From NCBI GenBank assembly GCA_029964075.1, contig CM057141.1:5270001-5334000 (forward strand): a stretch of 64,000 bases of DNA, written 5' to 3'. The stretch is from Patiria pectinifera (Eukaryota; Echinodermata; Asteroidea; Valvatida; Asterinidae). A program made the translations under genes and the position numbers. Below, piece after piece: positions 10,396 to 22,431 of the stretch. The notes below the pieces were generated by a model that did no database searches, was not told the origin of the DNA, and was given only the letters and a program-made list of their open reading frames with translations. The stretch's first letter is position 1. The number at the start of each line of letters is the position of its first letter.

Positions 10396-13300
10396 ATGTC
10401 AGAAAAACACCTCGAAGCCGGTGAGCGAGTCAGTGCCCAGGTTGAGGTTAGCCCTGTCGAGCGCAATTTGAGTCCCCCACGCAAGTTTAAACTTGCGCGC
10501 GCAAGTTTAAACTTGTGGGAGGGACTCCTGAAGCACGCAAATTACACCGCGCCATTTTAATTTGCGTGCGCAAGTTTAAACTTGCGCAAAAGCGATTGCA
10601 ACCTTCTTTTGCGGGCGGGATTTTCATTGATGAAGAATTGTTTTTCTTCAAAACACGAGTACATGGAGAAATAATGGAATAAATGAATGAATAAAGAAAT
10701 AAATAAAAAGGAGAATTCAATTAGCGTCAATGAAAAGAAACATTGAGATTTAGCAGTGCTTATCAGAGAAGTTGTTTAAGGGTACGTGGGGCGGGGCCAG
10801 GGAGGGGACCGGGCAAGCAATTAACTTAAGCACACTAGCAGCGATTGCTTGGAAAGTGTACTGAAGTTGTTCAAAAATGGAGACCAGCTTCAAGTTTTTT
10901 GCTTTGTAAACCTAATTAGCATTTTATTTATATTCTTGAATGTAAATAAATCATAATTTCCGAGGTGTAAAACCCGCTGTTTACGTAAAAAGAATGATTA
11001 TGATCCCTTCAATTGTTCAAGTTTTGACATCATACTAATCATTTACATTATTTTTTAAAAATGCTTATGTATTCTACAATTAAAAAAGTACTTACTCTTA
11101 AAAAAATACTAATTTAATTTAACAATCAGTAAATTGTACGGTACAATAATTCATATTGTTTTTAGAAATACTTGCATAACATTTCGAGCGCTGTGTACAC
11201 TTCAAAAATGCATAATTTGAAAAAAAATTAATGAATGCATTACTAATTTAATTTATTAATTAAATGTATTACTTTAACAAATATTTTTTTATTGCAGGCT
11301 CAATAATTCATATTAACAAAAATATTTACAACTTAAAAACGCTATGCATATAAAATGGTAATTATTTTAAAAAGTAAATACATTTGCAAATCATTTAATT
11401 AATTAATTTAATCAAATGTTTCAAAAAAGGCATTAAGGCATTGTCCCCCGAAGCTCAGTGATGCTATTAAATGGGAGAAAAAAAATCTGCTTTAAAAATA
11501 ATGTTACATATCTGCATGAGTATACCCAGGGGCAAAATAGTTTAGCGGTTCTGTATTCGTGGCCGGGAAAATCTATGCAGTGCGCAAGTTCAAACTTGCG
11601 TGCGCAATTTGTAGCAAGGAAATGAATGCGCGCGCAAGTTTAAACTTGCGTGCGCGCAGGTTTAAACTTGCGCGCGCAAGTTTAAACTTGCGCGGGGGAC
11701 TCACTTTGCGCTCGACAGCCCTGTGGACAAGCCACTTTCACTGGTCTATGCCTGGGTATGACAAAAACAAGCAATGCACATTATTGTGTACCCTAACGTG
11801 GCGCAGCCCCTTTACTTCTAGAATTAGAAGGCTTCTTCTAGAAGTACGGCCCCTTATGTGGCGCACTTTGATTTTTCGCCTGTAGCGCCTGGCTGGAGCA
11901 AAAGTTTTAACTGTAATTTCACATAAAGTGAAATTTCATCAAGTTCTAAACACTCCCGTTCATGCATCACGAGTTTATCTAGGCCTACCGGTTATAAAGT
12001 TAGAAAAAATATTTATTTCGGCGTGCTTTTTCGATTTTATTTCGAAGTGCACATAGCTTGAGTAACTCCAGCTGTAATGCTTATCGCGTTGGCATTAGAG
12101 CTGGAGTTACTCAAGTTAAAGTGCACAGTGAACCCTTTGAAAATTTCCCCCAAAAAACATTGAATAGCAAAGTTCATTAATTTAAATAACAACGTTCATG
12201 CCATCTTTTCTCAATTTAACAATTCAGATCAAGATTAGTTTACTAAGCCTACTGTTTAGAAAAGCTAAAATCTGGATTTTTATTTCATATTGAACTAATT
12301 TTTACTGAGATGATAAGGACAGTAATACGTCGCACAAATGCATCAGCAAAGCGGCTTTGTCGTCACGAAACACTCATGAAGAAATTTGTAGTTGTGATGT
12401 GTTGCAATGTGTTTGACTTTTGCGAATTGTAGGGCTCATGTTCTTCCTTGACATGTTGACATTTGTGTGAAATATGAATTAACCATCATCGTTTATTGAG
12501 TTTTATTTGTTTCACTTATATTATAATTTTATGTCACTTTTTTAAACAAAATTTAACGTGAAACAACATTTATCCAACAATGCCTACTACAACCAGAAAA
12601 TGGCACGACCAGTTATTCCAATCTAAGGCCTCCAACCAAGGCGAAGTATTAACATCAATATTGGCATATGCAGAGATTCAACTATCCCTTAACGTTTTTG
12701 GAACATGGTCTGTGTTTACTGTTGTAGAATATTATAATATTTTTTCTTAAATCTTATGGATTTTCAAAACCAGCTTTTATTTTCTAAGCGAAAAAAAAAT
12801 GCAAAGTTCCCAGTAGAAGATTGTAATTAAAAAGTGCTTGTGACAGGCCATCAATCGACCTTATGCGTTAAGGCGGATTCAGAGGGCAGGGGTTTTTATT
12901 GCTGGGGTAGGCATGAGTAAACCTTTTGTGTATTCATTGTTACTAGATTAAAGCTATAGTGCATCATTTGCAGCTATCCGAAAAGTAACTGGCGTAATTA
13001 TTGTTGAAAAACATACTTGGTTGAAAGATAGTAAGGGGACTAAACTCCCTGTGAAATTATTCTTTCTGGCAAGCTGTCATTTTGAAGTAATCAACGAAAG
13101 AAGGCCTTTCCAACGGTGCTTCTTATTAAGACACACCGTAGGAAATTTAAATTAGTAGTTCGTTTTGTTATTTAGCGAAGCGCGCACAAGCATTGGCATG
13201 ACGCACACGCACGCGCGGTTGCTATAATTCGTCGGATCAGTGCGCGACATCACGTAGCTGCAATCGGCTCAGTGAGAACGTGTCTTGGACGCTGAATTCA

Positions 13301-16300
13301 GGCCCAAATCAAAACATGATTCAGCAACTTTTGATTTGAAATTGAGATCCTAGAATGCTATTTTTCTTGAAATATACTGCTGAAGCTGAGCTAAAAACTT
13401 CATCAGGTTAGTTGTTCAGTACCCTGCTTTAGATTTTGAGCACTTTTGTTGCTTCAAACGAACAAAATGCACAAATTACAAATGATGGACTTTATCTTTA
13501 ACATAACAAAGAACGTCCTCATATCGTTCATGAAAGAGACTAATTACACAGCGTAACCACATCGTTCAAAACATGGATTCCACTGAAATTAACACGATTT
13601 GTTTCAACATTTTTTATCGATTATTTTGATAATGTGTACAGGTCAGCCTCTGCCAGCCTTAAAGGATGGATCCGTCCGTCTCTTCAGCATGAAGTACTGT
13701 CCATTTGCACAGCGCCCTCGCTTGGTTCTAAAGGCCAAGGGAATCGAGTAAGATATAGACAAACATCAATTTGCATAGATAATTTGTATTTTTGGAAATA
13801 TCTTTTCCAAACTATTTGTCCGTCCTTTGTTAGTCCTTCCACTCCATCCTTTGTGATCTTCACATACACTGGTTAAATGGAAGGCGAGGAAAGTAACCAC
13901 TGCACAAACGTGACTGTTCACCTTTTGCTTGTGGCTGGAGTTGTGAAAATTATTTTTCATCGAACTTGGGATGGGCTTGTCATTGACTGAAACAGAGTCA
14001 ACATTTTATATTACCGAGTTCCAGTTTGTGGTAATGTTTGTAGGTTCAGAAACATAGATGACCAAACTATAACAGACTTACGCTCATAGTCAATCATGTC
14101 CAGAAAATAAATCAAAAGAAGTTGATTTTTTTTTACCAGTTATGAAGAGATCAACTGCAACTTGGTGAAGAAGCCGGAGTTTCTCTTGGAGCGACATCCA
14201 GATGGGAAGGTCCCCGTCTTTGAACACAACGGCAAAGTCGTCATCGAGTCCAACGTCATCTGCGATCTCCTGGACGAGGTGTATCCCGACCCGCCTCTCT
14301 ACCCCAAGGATCCGTTTGAGAAGGCCAAGGATAAGATCGTCATGGAAACCTATTCATCAAAGGTAGTTATGTTTTTGTTCTTCCAAGTCATCTCCAACCT
14401 ATCTGTCGTGTATGCAAATATCCTTCTACCTGTATGTGCTGCAGTTGAGGTCGGCTAGACTCACTGGGATTTTCTTACACAGACATAAGGTGGTTGTCAG
14501 AGGAGCTAGTGCTTGGCTAGGATTTTCAGGGTCAATCCAGGCTATGGGGGGACGACTCTCACCGAGTCATTTGGCTATTTTTGAATGAAGAACTTGTGAA
14601 AAATGAAAAATATTTGATCAAAAAGTTTCGGAGTAATTAAAAGTTTAACATAAGGGACAGCACTTTTTTGTTCTCATCCCACCAGGGAGGGTAGTTTGTT
14701 GAATTAAAAACTTAGGGAAGCCTGAAGCATTCTTGTTTTGTGAATGCTTTTGCAGAAGAAGTCCGTGTCTGTTGTTTCTGTACAAGATACTGTCAATAGC
14801 AGGTGGGGGAGGCCGGGAAGGGGTTTCTGACCCCCCCAAAAAAATTGCAAATGGGGGGGGGGGGGGGGAGACAGTTGCCTCCCCTGCCAAGTTCTGAATG
14901 CAGTCCTCTTTAACCAGTTAACACCGGAGGACGTGTAAACACGATCTGGCAATGTTCACAGGGGTGGGTGACGGGTTAAACCTAGTTAAATCATCAAGCT
15001 TTTCCAAGTCTCCGGTGGTGGTTGTGTGTACCCTTCCTTGGCTCTCCATGGTTTTGTTCACACCTGGGCCCAATTTCATAGAGCTGCTTAAGCAGAAAAT
15101 TTGCTTAAGCACGAAAAAACATTGCTTAGTAAAATTAGGTTACCGGCCAAAACTCCATGTGATGTACATTGCTTGCGACTGGTATTTAGCTGTTGTTTAC
15201 TTAGCATAACAATCGCATGGAGTTTTGGCAGGTAACATGATTTTATTAGGCAAGACTTTTTGTGCTTAAGCAAATTTGTGCTTAAGCAGCTCTATGAAAT
15301 TGGCCCCATGTTTTGGACTTGAACTTGGCCACTGTACATGGCCTGTGAGAAGTATGGTACAAATATTGTACAAATGACTCTCCAGAGTCAGTATATGTAG
15401 TGTTTGATGCAACTTTCACATTTGGCAGAGATATCTTGCCTTTTTCCACACACAAAAAAAATTTCCCCCAAAATGGTGTTTTTGGCGGCAAGTGGTTAAG
15501 TTAAAAAACTGTCATCTGATTGGTTGACTCTTCAGGTGATTCCAGCATTCTACCAGGCAATCAGGTCTGGAGGGCAGAACGAAGAAGCAGCCACAAAACT
15601 CCTAGCTGGCCTGACCTTGTTTGATGCCGAACTCAAGAAAAGAGGAACTCCGTTCTTTGGCGGTAAGAAATGTGGAAAACTGAAAATGCAACATTAATTT
15701 CCTTGCCCGTAATGGCACACAAGGCTTTTTTGTTTAAAGGCATGTAGGTTCATTTGCGTTTCCTGCATTTTTAATAGCACCACTTAAAATCCAAAGAAGA
15801 ATGCTCAAAACCTAACCTGTTGAAGTTCCAGCTCAGTGGATGTTACACTTTTAGAGAAAAGTGTAGAAAACCATTTGATCACGAAACATGATTTTGTCTA
15901 GATAAAAACACTTTTGGAAGACTTGTTCTTTTCTTTTGTTCATGAGCCTCTGACAGCACTCTGCCGACATAGTTGTTAACACGTGCTCTGACCTAGAGAG
16001 TGCTATAACGACACACTTTTAAGGGTTAAATGAAAGAAAAAAATCCAAACAAAAATGAAGAAACACTAAAAATTTCACAAGAGGTGAGGGGGGGGGGGGG
16101 CTGCCCGGCATAGTTGTTTACAGATGCCCTGACCTAGAGGCAGTGGCGTCACCAGACTTTTCAGTCTGGGGGGGCACAGGAGGGGCACCAGCATTTGATG
16201 GGGGGGCACTTAGTTGGATACGGATCGCCGTCCTGGGGTCGCCGGAGGGGTCTAAGGGGAGGGGGTGCCCCCTCCCCTTTGGAAAATTTTCGCATACGGA

Positions 16301-17013
16301 GGATGGGCTAGATGCAAAATGGTGCCACATTTGATGCTAAATTCGATCTGAAGATATCTCCAGAAATTGCTATTTTTGAGGTAATGATTTTAACAACGCG
16401 CAGAATTTTTTTTTACCAACCCAAATCTCATATGGGGGGGGGGGGCACTCGGGGGGCACTAGGTTTTCCAGGGGGGGCACGTGCCCCCCCTGGCCCCCCC
16501 TTGGCGACGCCACTGCCTAGAGGGTGCTATAATGATGCAATTTTAAGGGGCAAATGAAAGAAAAAATTTAATTTTTTTTTTAGAAACACTAAAAATTTCA
16601 CAAGGGGGGGGGGGGGGCTGACAAAACACATGATATCTACTGCAGTTTCCTGAAGATGACATCTGACATCAGTTGCATGTTGGTTTTTTTTTAGGGGGGG
16701 GAAGGGGTGCAACATATATTTCTTGCCGACAATTTTCTCTTTTGTGAGCTTCAATCTGAATTTCCCGACCTCTTGATTCCCTGCCACAGGCCAGCAGCCC
16801 AGCATGGTGGACTTCAACACCTGGCCCTTCAACGAGCGCCTGGCGGTCTCGGACCCGCTGATGGACCTCATCAAGGCCAAGCTGCCGGCTCTAGACGCCT
16901 ACTTCCAGCGGATGGTGGCCAACCCAACCGTCAAGGCCATCATCAACAGCAAAGAGATCTACCAGAAGTTCTTCGAGGGCTACGTGACCGGCAATTATCA
17001 GTACGATTTCTGA
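10396..17013 (+). CDS. GSTO: Omega-class glutathione S-transferase, gene 1 (5 exons)
   Basis: Exons are 10396-10420, 13642-13747, 14140-14362, 15536-15662 and 16790-17013. All junctions are GT-AG with phases 1, 2, 0, 1. The joined frame is 234 aa, close to the usual 240 for omega GSTs. The start is the ATG of a short 25-nt first exon (MSEKHLEAG). The thioredoxin-like domain (about 19-97) carries the omega catalytic Cys28 in KYCPFAQR, the cis-Pro in GKVPVFE and the glutathione-binding ES pair. The helical C-terminal domain (about 105-230) contains WPFNER. Omega GSTs are cytosolic thioltransferases and dehydroascorbate reductases that use a Cys in place of Tyr or Ser. Introns are full of mobile elements, including a 1.26-kb one in intron 1. 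Family assignment is firm. The exact substrate is unknown. Confidence 0.93.
10456..11716. mobile_element. Foldback element with GTTTAAAC palindrome arrays, in GST gene 1 intron 1
   Basis: The ends are inverted: GTCGAGCGCAA on the left and TTGCGCTCGAC on the right. They are followed inward by GAGTCCCCC and then by tandem palindromes of the form CGCAAGTTTAAACTTGCG. A 6-bp duplication AGCCCT flanks the element (10450-10455 and 11717-11722). The 1261-bp interior is AT-rich with no transposase. I cannot name the superfamily. Confidence 0.75.
12047..12126 (+). repeat. Intronic hairpin, arms ~35 bp
   Basis: Two near-perfect arms, each with GTGCAC at the outer end and the core TTGAGTAACTCCAGCT, flank a loop of about 10 bases. 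It lies in intron 1 of GST gene 1. It could be a small foldback element or a microRNA-like precursor. The sequence alone does not decide. Confidence 0.5.
12952..13497 (-). mobile_element. TTAA-flanked non-autonomous element, intron copy
   Basis: It is flanked by TTAA (12948-12951 and 13498-13501), with inverted ends AGCTATAGTGCATCATTTG and CAAATGATGGAC. A second full copy in opposite orientation lies at 59897-60406, and fragments occur in the introns of GST genes 2 and 3 (about 24415 and 30365). TTAA flanks suggest piggyBac-type mobilisation. No transposase frame is present. Confidence 0.7.
15066..15307. mobile_element. Palindromic MITE with GCTTAAGC motifs
   Basis: The arms start GGGCCCAATTTCATAGAGC and end GCTCTATGAAATTGGCCCC. 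The inner parts, CTTAAGCA and CAAAACTCCATG, also mirror. The 242-bp element lies in intron 3 of GST gene 1. A looser relative lies at 61403-61586 in the PIP4P gene. Confidence 0.7.
16141..16515. mobile_element. hAT-type MITE in GST gene 1 intron 4
   Basis: The ends are CAGTGGCGTCACC and GGCGACGCCACTG. The 8-bp target duplication CCTAGAGG lies at 16133-16140 and 16516-16523. A related unoccupied sequence (GACCTAGAGAGTGCTATAACG) lies at about 15991. The 375-bp interior is G-rich and non-coding. Confidence 0.85.
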
Positions 17014-18713
17014 CTGGATGGAAAGACACCAAGTCTTCAAATGGAAAAAGACTCGGGCCACTCACTGGCAAAGCTATAAAAATCATCCAATTTTGTTTAA
17101 TCATTGTTCTCAGGGTGACCATAAAGGTCAGAGCCAAATTCTGTGAAATGCGCATCAAAAATCTGTCAGATTTATCAAAAATCTGCCAAATTCCCCAGAA
17201 TTACTCGAAATACACTATGAAAACTTAAAATTACATGCAGATTGGTAGGATTGCCTTAATTAAGATCCAAATTACATAATAAACAATCTAGTCAAATAAA
17301 GATGTTGTTAAATTATTGGTAAATTTCGGGCAAAACGTGGATCCGGCCACGACGAAGTCCGTTTCCCAGTGAACCTCAGCACCTAGACCAGCCATCCTGT
17401 GGTTTGTTTGAAAGGATTGAAGCTTTTTTAAATAAATGTGCACTTTTTGGTTCAAATGTGCTGTTTTTCTGTCGAAAAAAACTTTTTTTTTGCAGAATTC
17501 TGCCAGAAATCTGCCAAATAAATCCATTCTGTCAAATTTTCTGTCATACTCGTTTTTTAACAAAAATTCTGTCAAAGTTGGCCAAAAATCGGCTAAAACG
17601 GTCACCATGATTGTTTACTCTTCTCCATGTTTCTACAATTAAGCAATTTGTAAAACATTACTAATCATGTTCCATGGTTTGCTGATGACAAAACCAATAT
17701 CAACAGATCTCTAACTATGGGTAATTCATAGATTTAACCATAATTGAGTTTTTAGGTAAGTATTTTTCCAATGTCAAGATAGTTGCCCAGAAAATGATTG
17801 AAAGCCTGTATGGCAAAATTGATTTAGTTATATCCTTACTTGAGGGTCATCTACATATTTTTACTATAAACAGCTGATTAAAAAAAAATCAGGGATTTAA
17901 AAATTGCAGTAATGTATTCTTTCGGCCTTGATAGATTGGTTGTAAATCTATTAAATGTATTTTTCGGAGTGTCGCTTTGTATCTTTCAAATTGTATTCAT
18001 AAATTCCCGAGACAGTTTACCCATTCTATTGGTTGAGAGCCCATCACATGGGTGGTTTTACACCGCTGCATTCTGCGCCACATCGCACACTATGCGCTGT
18101 GCGCCAGTCTCCATTTCAGGAGATTGTTAGCATTACCCGCGAGGCACATACCATAGACATGGCCAGAGGGGTATTTCACAAAACATGAAGTAAAACTTCG
18201 TGGAAAATTGACTGAAAAGGTATTTACGAATAGGAATTCGGCTCGGGCCATTATCCGTGACCGGGCCCCTAGCCGGTTTTAATAAACAATGAATAACAAT
18301 CTGTGTATTGGTCAGTTCATTTTATGACATTTCTTGTTTGTTTAAAAAAAAATCATGATTTTGATGTAGTTTTTTTTTTGGAGTCAACATTTGCCAGGGT
18401 TCAAAACCGTCATTGGTACAACTTCAGTGCACCCATATTTCTAGAACTGACAGGCAAGTGGTATTATTCAAGGTCTACTTCCATAACATGTGCTTCACAA
18501 GTGATCAGCAGAGGGCGCTATTATATATAGAATTCTGCTGCAGGTTTTCTTCACGAGTACCACCCCCCCCCCACCCCCCAAAAAAGTACATGGCTCTACT
18601 TCAAAAGTTCAGAGTTCATATGTCCTCTTTAATGCTTAGAGAGCTTTTCCTTACCACTTTGTGTTTTTTTAATGCGCTTAAGCTATCGTGCACTTTATTT
18701 TTCATGCACTGTT
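17014..18713. other. GST gene 1 3' flank and intergenic sequence
   Basis: AATAAA signals at 17278-17283 and 17295-17300 probably end the GST gene 1 transcript. From about 17115 to 17605 there is a degenerate repeat rich in AAATCTGCCAAATT and CTGTCAAA. It is bounded by GGTGACC and GGTCACC and may be an old inverted-end element. No gene is recognised to 18713. Confidence 0.5.
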
Positions 18714-20694
18714 CAGTGGCGTACCCAAGGGGGGGGGGGGGGATCGGGGCCCCCTCCAAAGCGGTTATCAATTATTTTCTTGTTGTGGGGTCAATTTTTA
18801 AGTCACACGATTTGACCGTGGTGATATGTGTGTGGTTTATTTTCAAGTAGTATAATAGGGGTGTAAATGGTGCCACACCAACGTCAAAATATTCCCCCCC
18901 CCCAAAAAAAAAAAATATATATATATATATATTATAGGTTTTCCCGGCCAATTTCACCAAGTTTTTATTCAATTTAGCGCCTGGCTCATGCCATTTAGAT
19001 TGAAATTGAAAGATCATGCAGATCGCCATTCAACAATCAAAAAGAATCATTCAGTTTCACTATCCGAGCAATCTATTGCATTTAAGCTTCACTCGTCCCT
19101 GTAAAATAGGCAAACAAATTAAAAGTATCGCGTTGTTCATTCAATTTCGTCTGAATCACGTGCAAGGGATCGATCGTGCATTAAACTCCATTAATGGGCA
19201 AACATATTTCACATTTTGTCAAGCATGTTTAAGACTTCCTTCACGTAAAATTTTGAATTATCTCGGCGTAAATCATATTTGATGTCTTCAATCCGTAAAT
19301 GCCCACCTCTCTTTCTTAAAGGGGTCGTGCAATTACTTCATCTCAGGAATGCATTTTGCGCAACTTTCTACTCCTCTGAAATGTATGAAAACAATATATT
19401 TTGACATCCCTTATAGGTTATTTTTATTGCAAAGTGCACGTCTTTAACATTTACAAGTTTCCATGCTTTTCCGAGTTACTGAGCCCGCTGTTGCTGTGAA
19501 GTGAGTTCAGGTAGACACTGTTCAGTTGAGGGGTTTTCTTTCAAATTCTTCACCCAAAATTTGCTAATTGAAACCATTAGTGAAAAAGGATTGCTCATTA
19601 GCTTACTGACATGTACTGACACAACAAAAAATATCAAAGAAAAGAAATTTATGACAGCAAAATATCCAAAATTCTAGCAACTTTTTTGTGCTGAAATAGC
19701 CTGTTTACATTTATCTGCCTGGAATGACATCAAAGGTTTGCACATGAATATGGAACTTTGCATCAGCATAAAAAGGGGGAAGGCACCAAAAACCACCCTT
19801 CAAAATTGAAAAATTTGAAAGTTGAAAATAAGTTTAAATGTGACACAAAGATGTGTATTCAAGGTTTGCATTGACAAATTACTTTGCATGTGCCCTTTAA
19901 ATTAGTGTTCGATCAGACACACGGAAGAAATCTTTAAGAAATCACCCAAGAGAAGTGTTACCGATGGTACAACCATTGCCAAACATACATGCCCCGATGT
20001 CTTGCACGTCAAGAACTCGTCAACGTTAAAAGAATCCCCTTGATCAAACGTTTAAACACGTCGAAAAGAGAATATCTTAGCCCTTTTCATTTCATTATTT
20101 TGGTACATATTGTATCCCTCATATCAGTTAACTTGTTGCATTGTAAATTTTGCAGTCACCAAGATTTTTATGGGAAAAATTAACATCGAAGCAAAATGGG
20201 AATATGTATCATTAAAGCATCTTATTAATTGGAATGACCAAACAATGAAAGCGATTGCCCCAAAACGAATAAGAAACGAAAAGCATGGTAATACGCGATA
20301 AGCGCGCCAACGTTCGCTAATTTGAATGAGTAAACCGACAAAAGGTAGCAAAGACTTCATTTAAGAATGCTACAATGTAAGTCTTGAATGCACCAAAACG
20401 AAATAGAATGCCGCACAAAGAAAACGAACATTCAGTGCAAAATCTTGGCTACCTAAAAATGAAATTGGATGCCCCAAAATGAAAAAGAAATCCCAATTTG
20501 ATCGCATGTGCAAAACTCAAGCGAAATTGAATGGCTGATAATGAAAATGATTCGAAAAATTCGGAAATTGGCCGGGAAAACCTATATTATTTTTCGGCCA
20601 AAAAAAATTGGGCAACATTTTGTATTCAAAGTTCTACAAAAAAAATTGAAAACGAATTTGTGAGCCCCCAAGCCAAATCCAGGATGCGCCACTA
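18714..20694. mobile_element. 2-kb hAT-type non-autonomous element
   Basis: The left end is CAGTGGCGTACCCAAGG and the right end is CCAGGATGCGCCACTA. Flanks GCACTGTT (18706-18713) and GCATTGTT (20695-20702) are an 8-bp duplication with one change. Sub-terminal sequence (GTATAATAGGGGTGTAAATGG; GTGAGCCCCCAAGCCAAAT) matches the 249-bp element at 27729, which looks like an internal-deletion derivative. Frames inside are at most 88 codons and match no transposase I recognise. Confidence 0.7.
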
Positions 20695-20734
20695 GCATTG
20701 TTCTTGTAATAATTAACTACATAATTTTGTTTAA

Positions 20735-21409
20735 AAAAGGTTATGGACCCAGTTTTGTTAGACGGACTTTGAACATTTCAATTGACATTTGAAATTCTAT
20801 TAGACAAGCTGCGGTCAGATTTAACAAGTGAAATAATAGAATGGTCAATCCGATTTGAATGAGTCTGCAATTTTCTTTGTGACAAGGCATTTTTGGTGTG
20901 ACACAACAAATTTTTCATTAATTGTATCAAGCGAAGGCTTGTGTCGTGATCAAGCAGTCAACGTCAGCAGCACAGCCAAGCAACAGCGATCATAAAACAC
21001 CTAAATATGAAGCCCGGGAAGGGACAGGGTGGAAAAAATTTTGGCATTTGCTAATTCGTTCGCACGAATTACTAATTCATTCGCACGAATTACTAATTCG
21101 TTCCCACGAAATACGAATAGGAATTCGTGCGAACGAATTACTAATTCGTTCGAACGAATTACTAATTCGTTCCCACGAATTAGTAATTCGTGCGAACGAA
21201 TTAGGAATTCGTGCGAACGAAATAGCAATTCGTGGGAACGAAATAGCAATTCGTGCGAACGAAATAGCAATTCGTAGGAACAAAATAGTAATTCGTGGGA
21301 ACGAATTAGCAATTCGTGCGAACGAATTAGTAATTCGTGCGAACGAATTAGCAAATGCCTAAAAAAATTCCACCCTGTCCCTTCCCGGGCTTCATACCTA
21401 GAAGCTGGT
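20735..21409 (+). pseudogene. Relic of a GST omega promoter and first exon
   Basis: Sequence from about 20735 to 21003 aligns with the 5' region of GST genes 2 and 3, including the ARE-like TGACAAGGCA at 20880-20889 and the CAGCACAGCCAAGCAACAGCG leader. The start codon is lost: GATCATAAAACACCT stands where genes 2 and 3 have GATCATGTCACAAAAACACCT. The remaining CCTAGAAGCTGGTA of exon 1 resumes at 21397 after a 391-bp palindromic insertion. No further exons follow, because the next sequence is another inverted-end element and then the next repeat unit. Confidence 0.75.
21006..21396. mobile_element. 391-bp palindromic element made of ATTCGT/ACGAAT repeats
   Basis: The arms start TATGAAGCCCGGGAAGGG and end CCCTTCCCGGGCTTCATA. 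Between them a run of about 14 short units, alternating forms of GAACGAATTAGTAATTCGT, makes the whole element self-complementary. CCTA(A/G)A on both sides (20999-21005 and 21397 onward) looks like the target duplication. Multi-frame ORFs across it (repeated ELLIRSH-like peptides) are by-products of the repeat. Confidence 0.75.
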
Positions 21410-21410
21410 A

Positions 21411-21782
21411 TAAGGCCAAAAAAAAAAGTCTCCGGTTTCTGGTATGCGCGCGCGTCGCCGTAGCCATGCGCGTCGGCAAAATAAAAAAGTTTTTTTTTTC
21501 AATGAAAGATGATGTCTCAAAACCGCCAAACTCACTGGTTTGACTGGAATCCTGCTGCTGCACAATTTTAACGTGTTTTTAGATTGGGTTATGGCCGAGA
21601 ATAAGCTTTATGTGGCCTCCCTGGACTCCCATATATTTGCACTAAGTTTAGTCGGGCACCATTTGCAGTCATCAGCACACATTTGAAGCTAAAAACTCAG
21701 GTAAAAAAAAAAAAAGCCGCGTCGCCGAATCACTTTTTGGGCAAGCTCCATACCAGAAACCGGAGACTTTTTTTTGGCCTTA
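21411..21782. mobile_element. MITE with AGGCC-A-tract ends
   Basis: The left end TAAGGCCAAAAAAAAAAG, followed by TCTCCGGTTTCTGGTATG, is mirrored by CATACCAGAAACCGGAGA and TTTTTTTTGGCCTTA at the right. A TA duplication is possible, which would suggest a Tc1/mariner-like element. It abuts the dead GST exon. A relative lies at 55334-55604. Confidence 0.65.
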
Positions 21783-22027
21783 CTGTCTGTGTTATTGATG
21801 TGATGTCTTTTTGTGTCGGTAAACATTTTGTTTTGGGGTTCTACCTTTTGCTGTACAATGTTCGTGGACCCACTGCACACTCTTTTGGGAAACAGAAAAC
21901 ATTAATTTCAGAATAATTGTTTCAAATTCCATTACCCGTGGACATGAATGATGGCAATACCAATTGGTTACTTTGCATAAATGCCATACTGTCATATTGA
22001 TAAAATTGTTCGGTTTTTTTTGTTAAA

Positions 22028-22110
22028 AAGAGAAATCGGGCTTGAACCTGCAACCTCGCGCTCTGCCAACTATTTGGTCAAGGGGCGCTAGTCACTAACC
22101 TTGATATGCA
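22028..22110 (-). mobile_element. tRNA-like SINE fragment
   Basis: On the minus strand, GGTTCAAGCCC fits a pol III B box and GTTGGCAGAGCGCGAGG precedes it as in a tRNA-derived head. Copies recur in the next repeat units near 27610-27690 and 33595-33675 because the unit was duplicated. Confidence 0.45.
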
Positions 22111-22431
22111 ATGCAGTCAGGGAACATTGACAGTAAGCCCTGGCGTCAGTGGCGCACCCGGGGGGGGGGGGGGGGAGGGGGAGGGGCTTTTGACAGGCAG
22201 CCCAATCCAAATATGTGTCCGATATCACCATGGAAACCACACAACAAAACTCCTATATATATTAATTACTTGGTGAGCTCCTATAATAACAAGCATCTAA
22301 ACACAGCCAATGCTGAGGACCCAGTTTTGTTAGACGGACTTTGAACTTTTCAATTGACATTTGAAATTCTATTAGACCAGCTGCGGTAGGATTTAACAAG
22401 TGAAATAAAAGAATGGTCAATCGGATTTGAA

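Noticed and set aside
20922..21362. ORFs rich in ELLIRSHE and NSFARI repeats
   Set aside because: They are translations of the palindromic ATTCGT/ACGAAT element in several frames on both strands.
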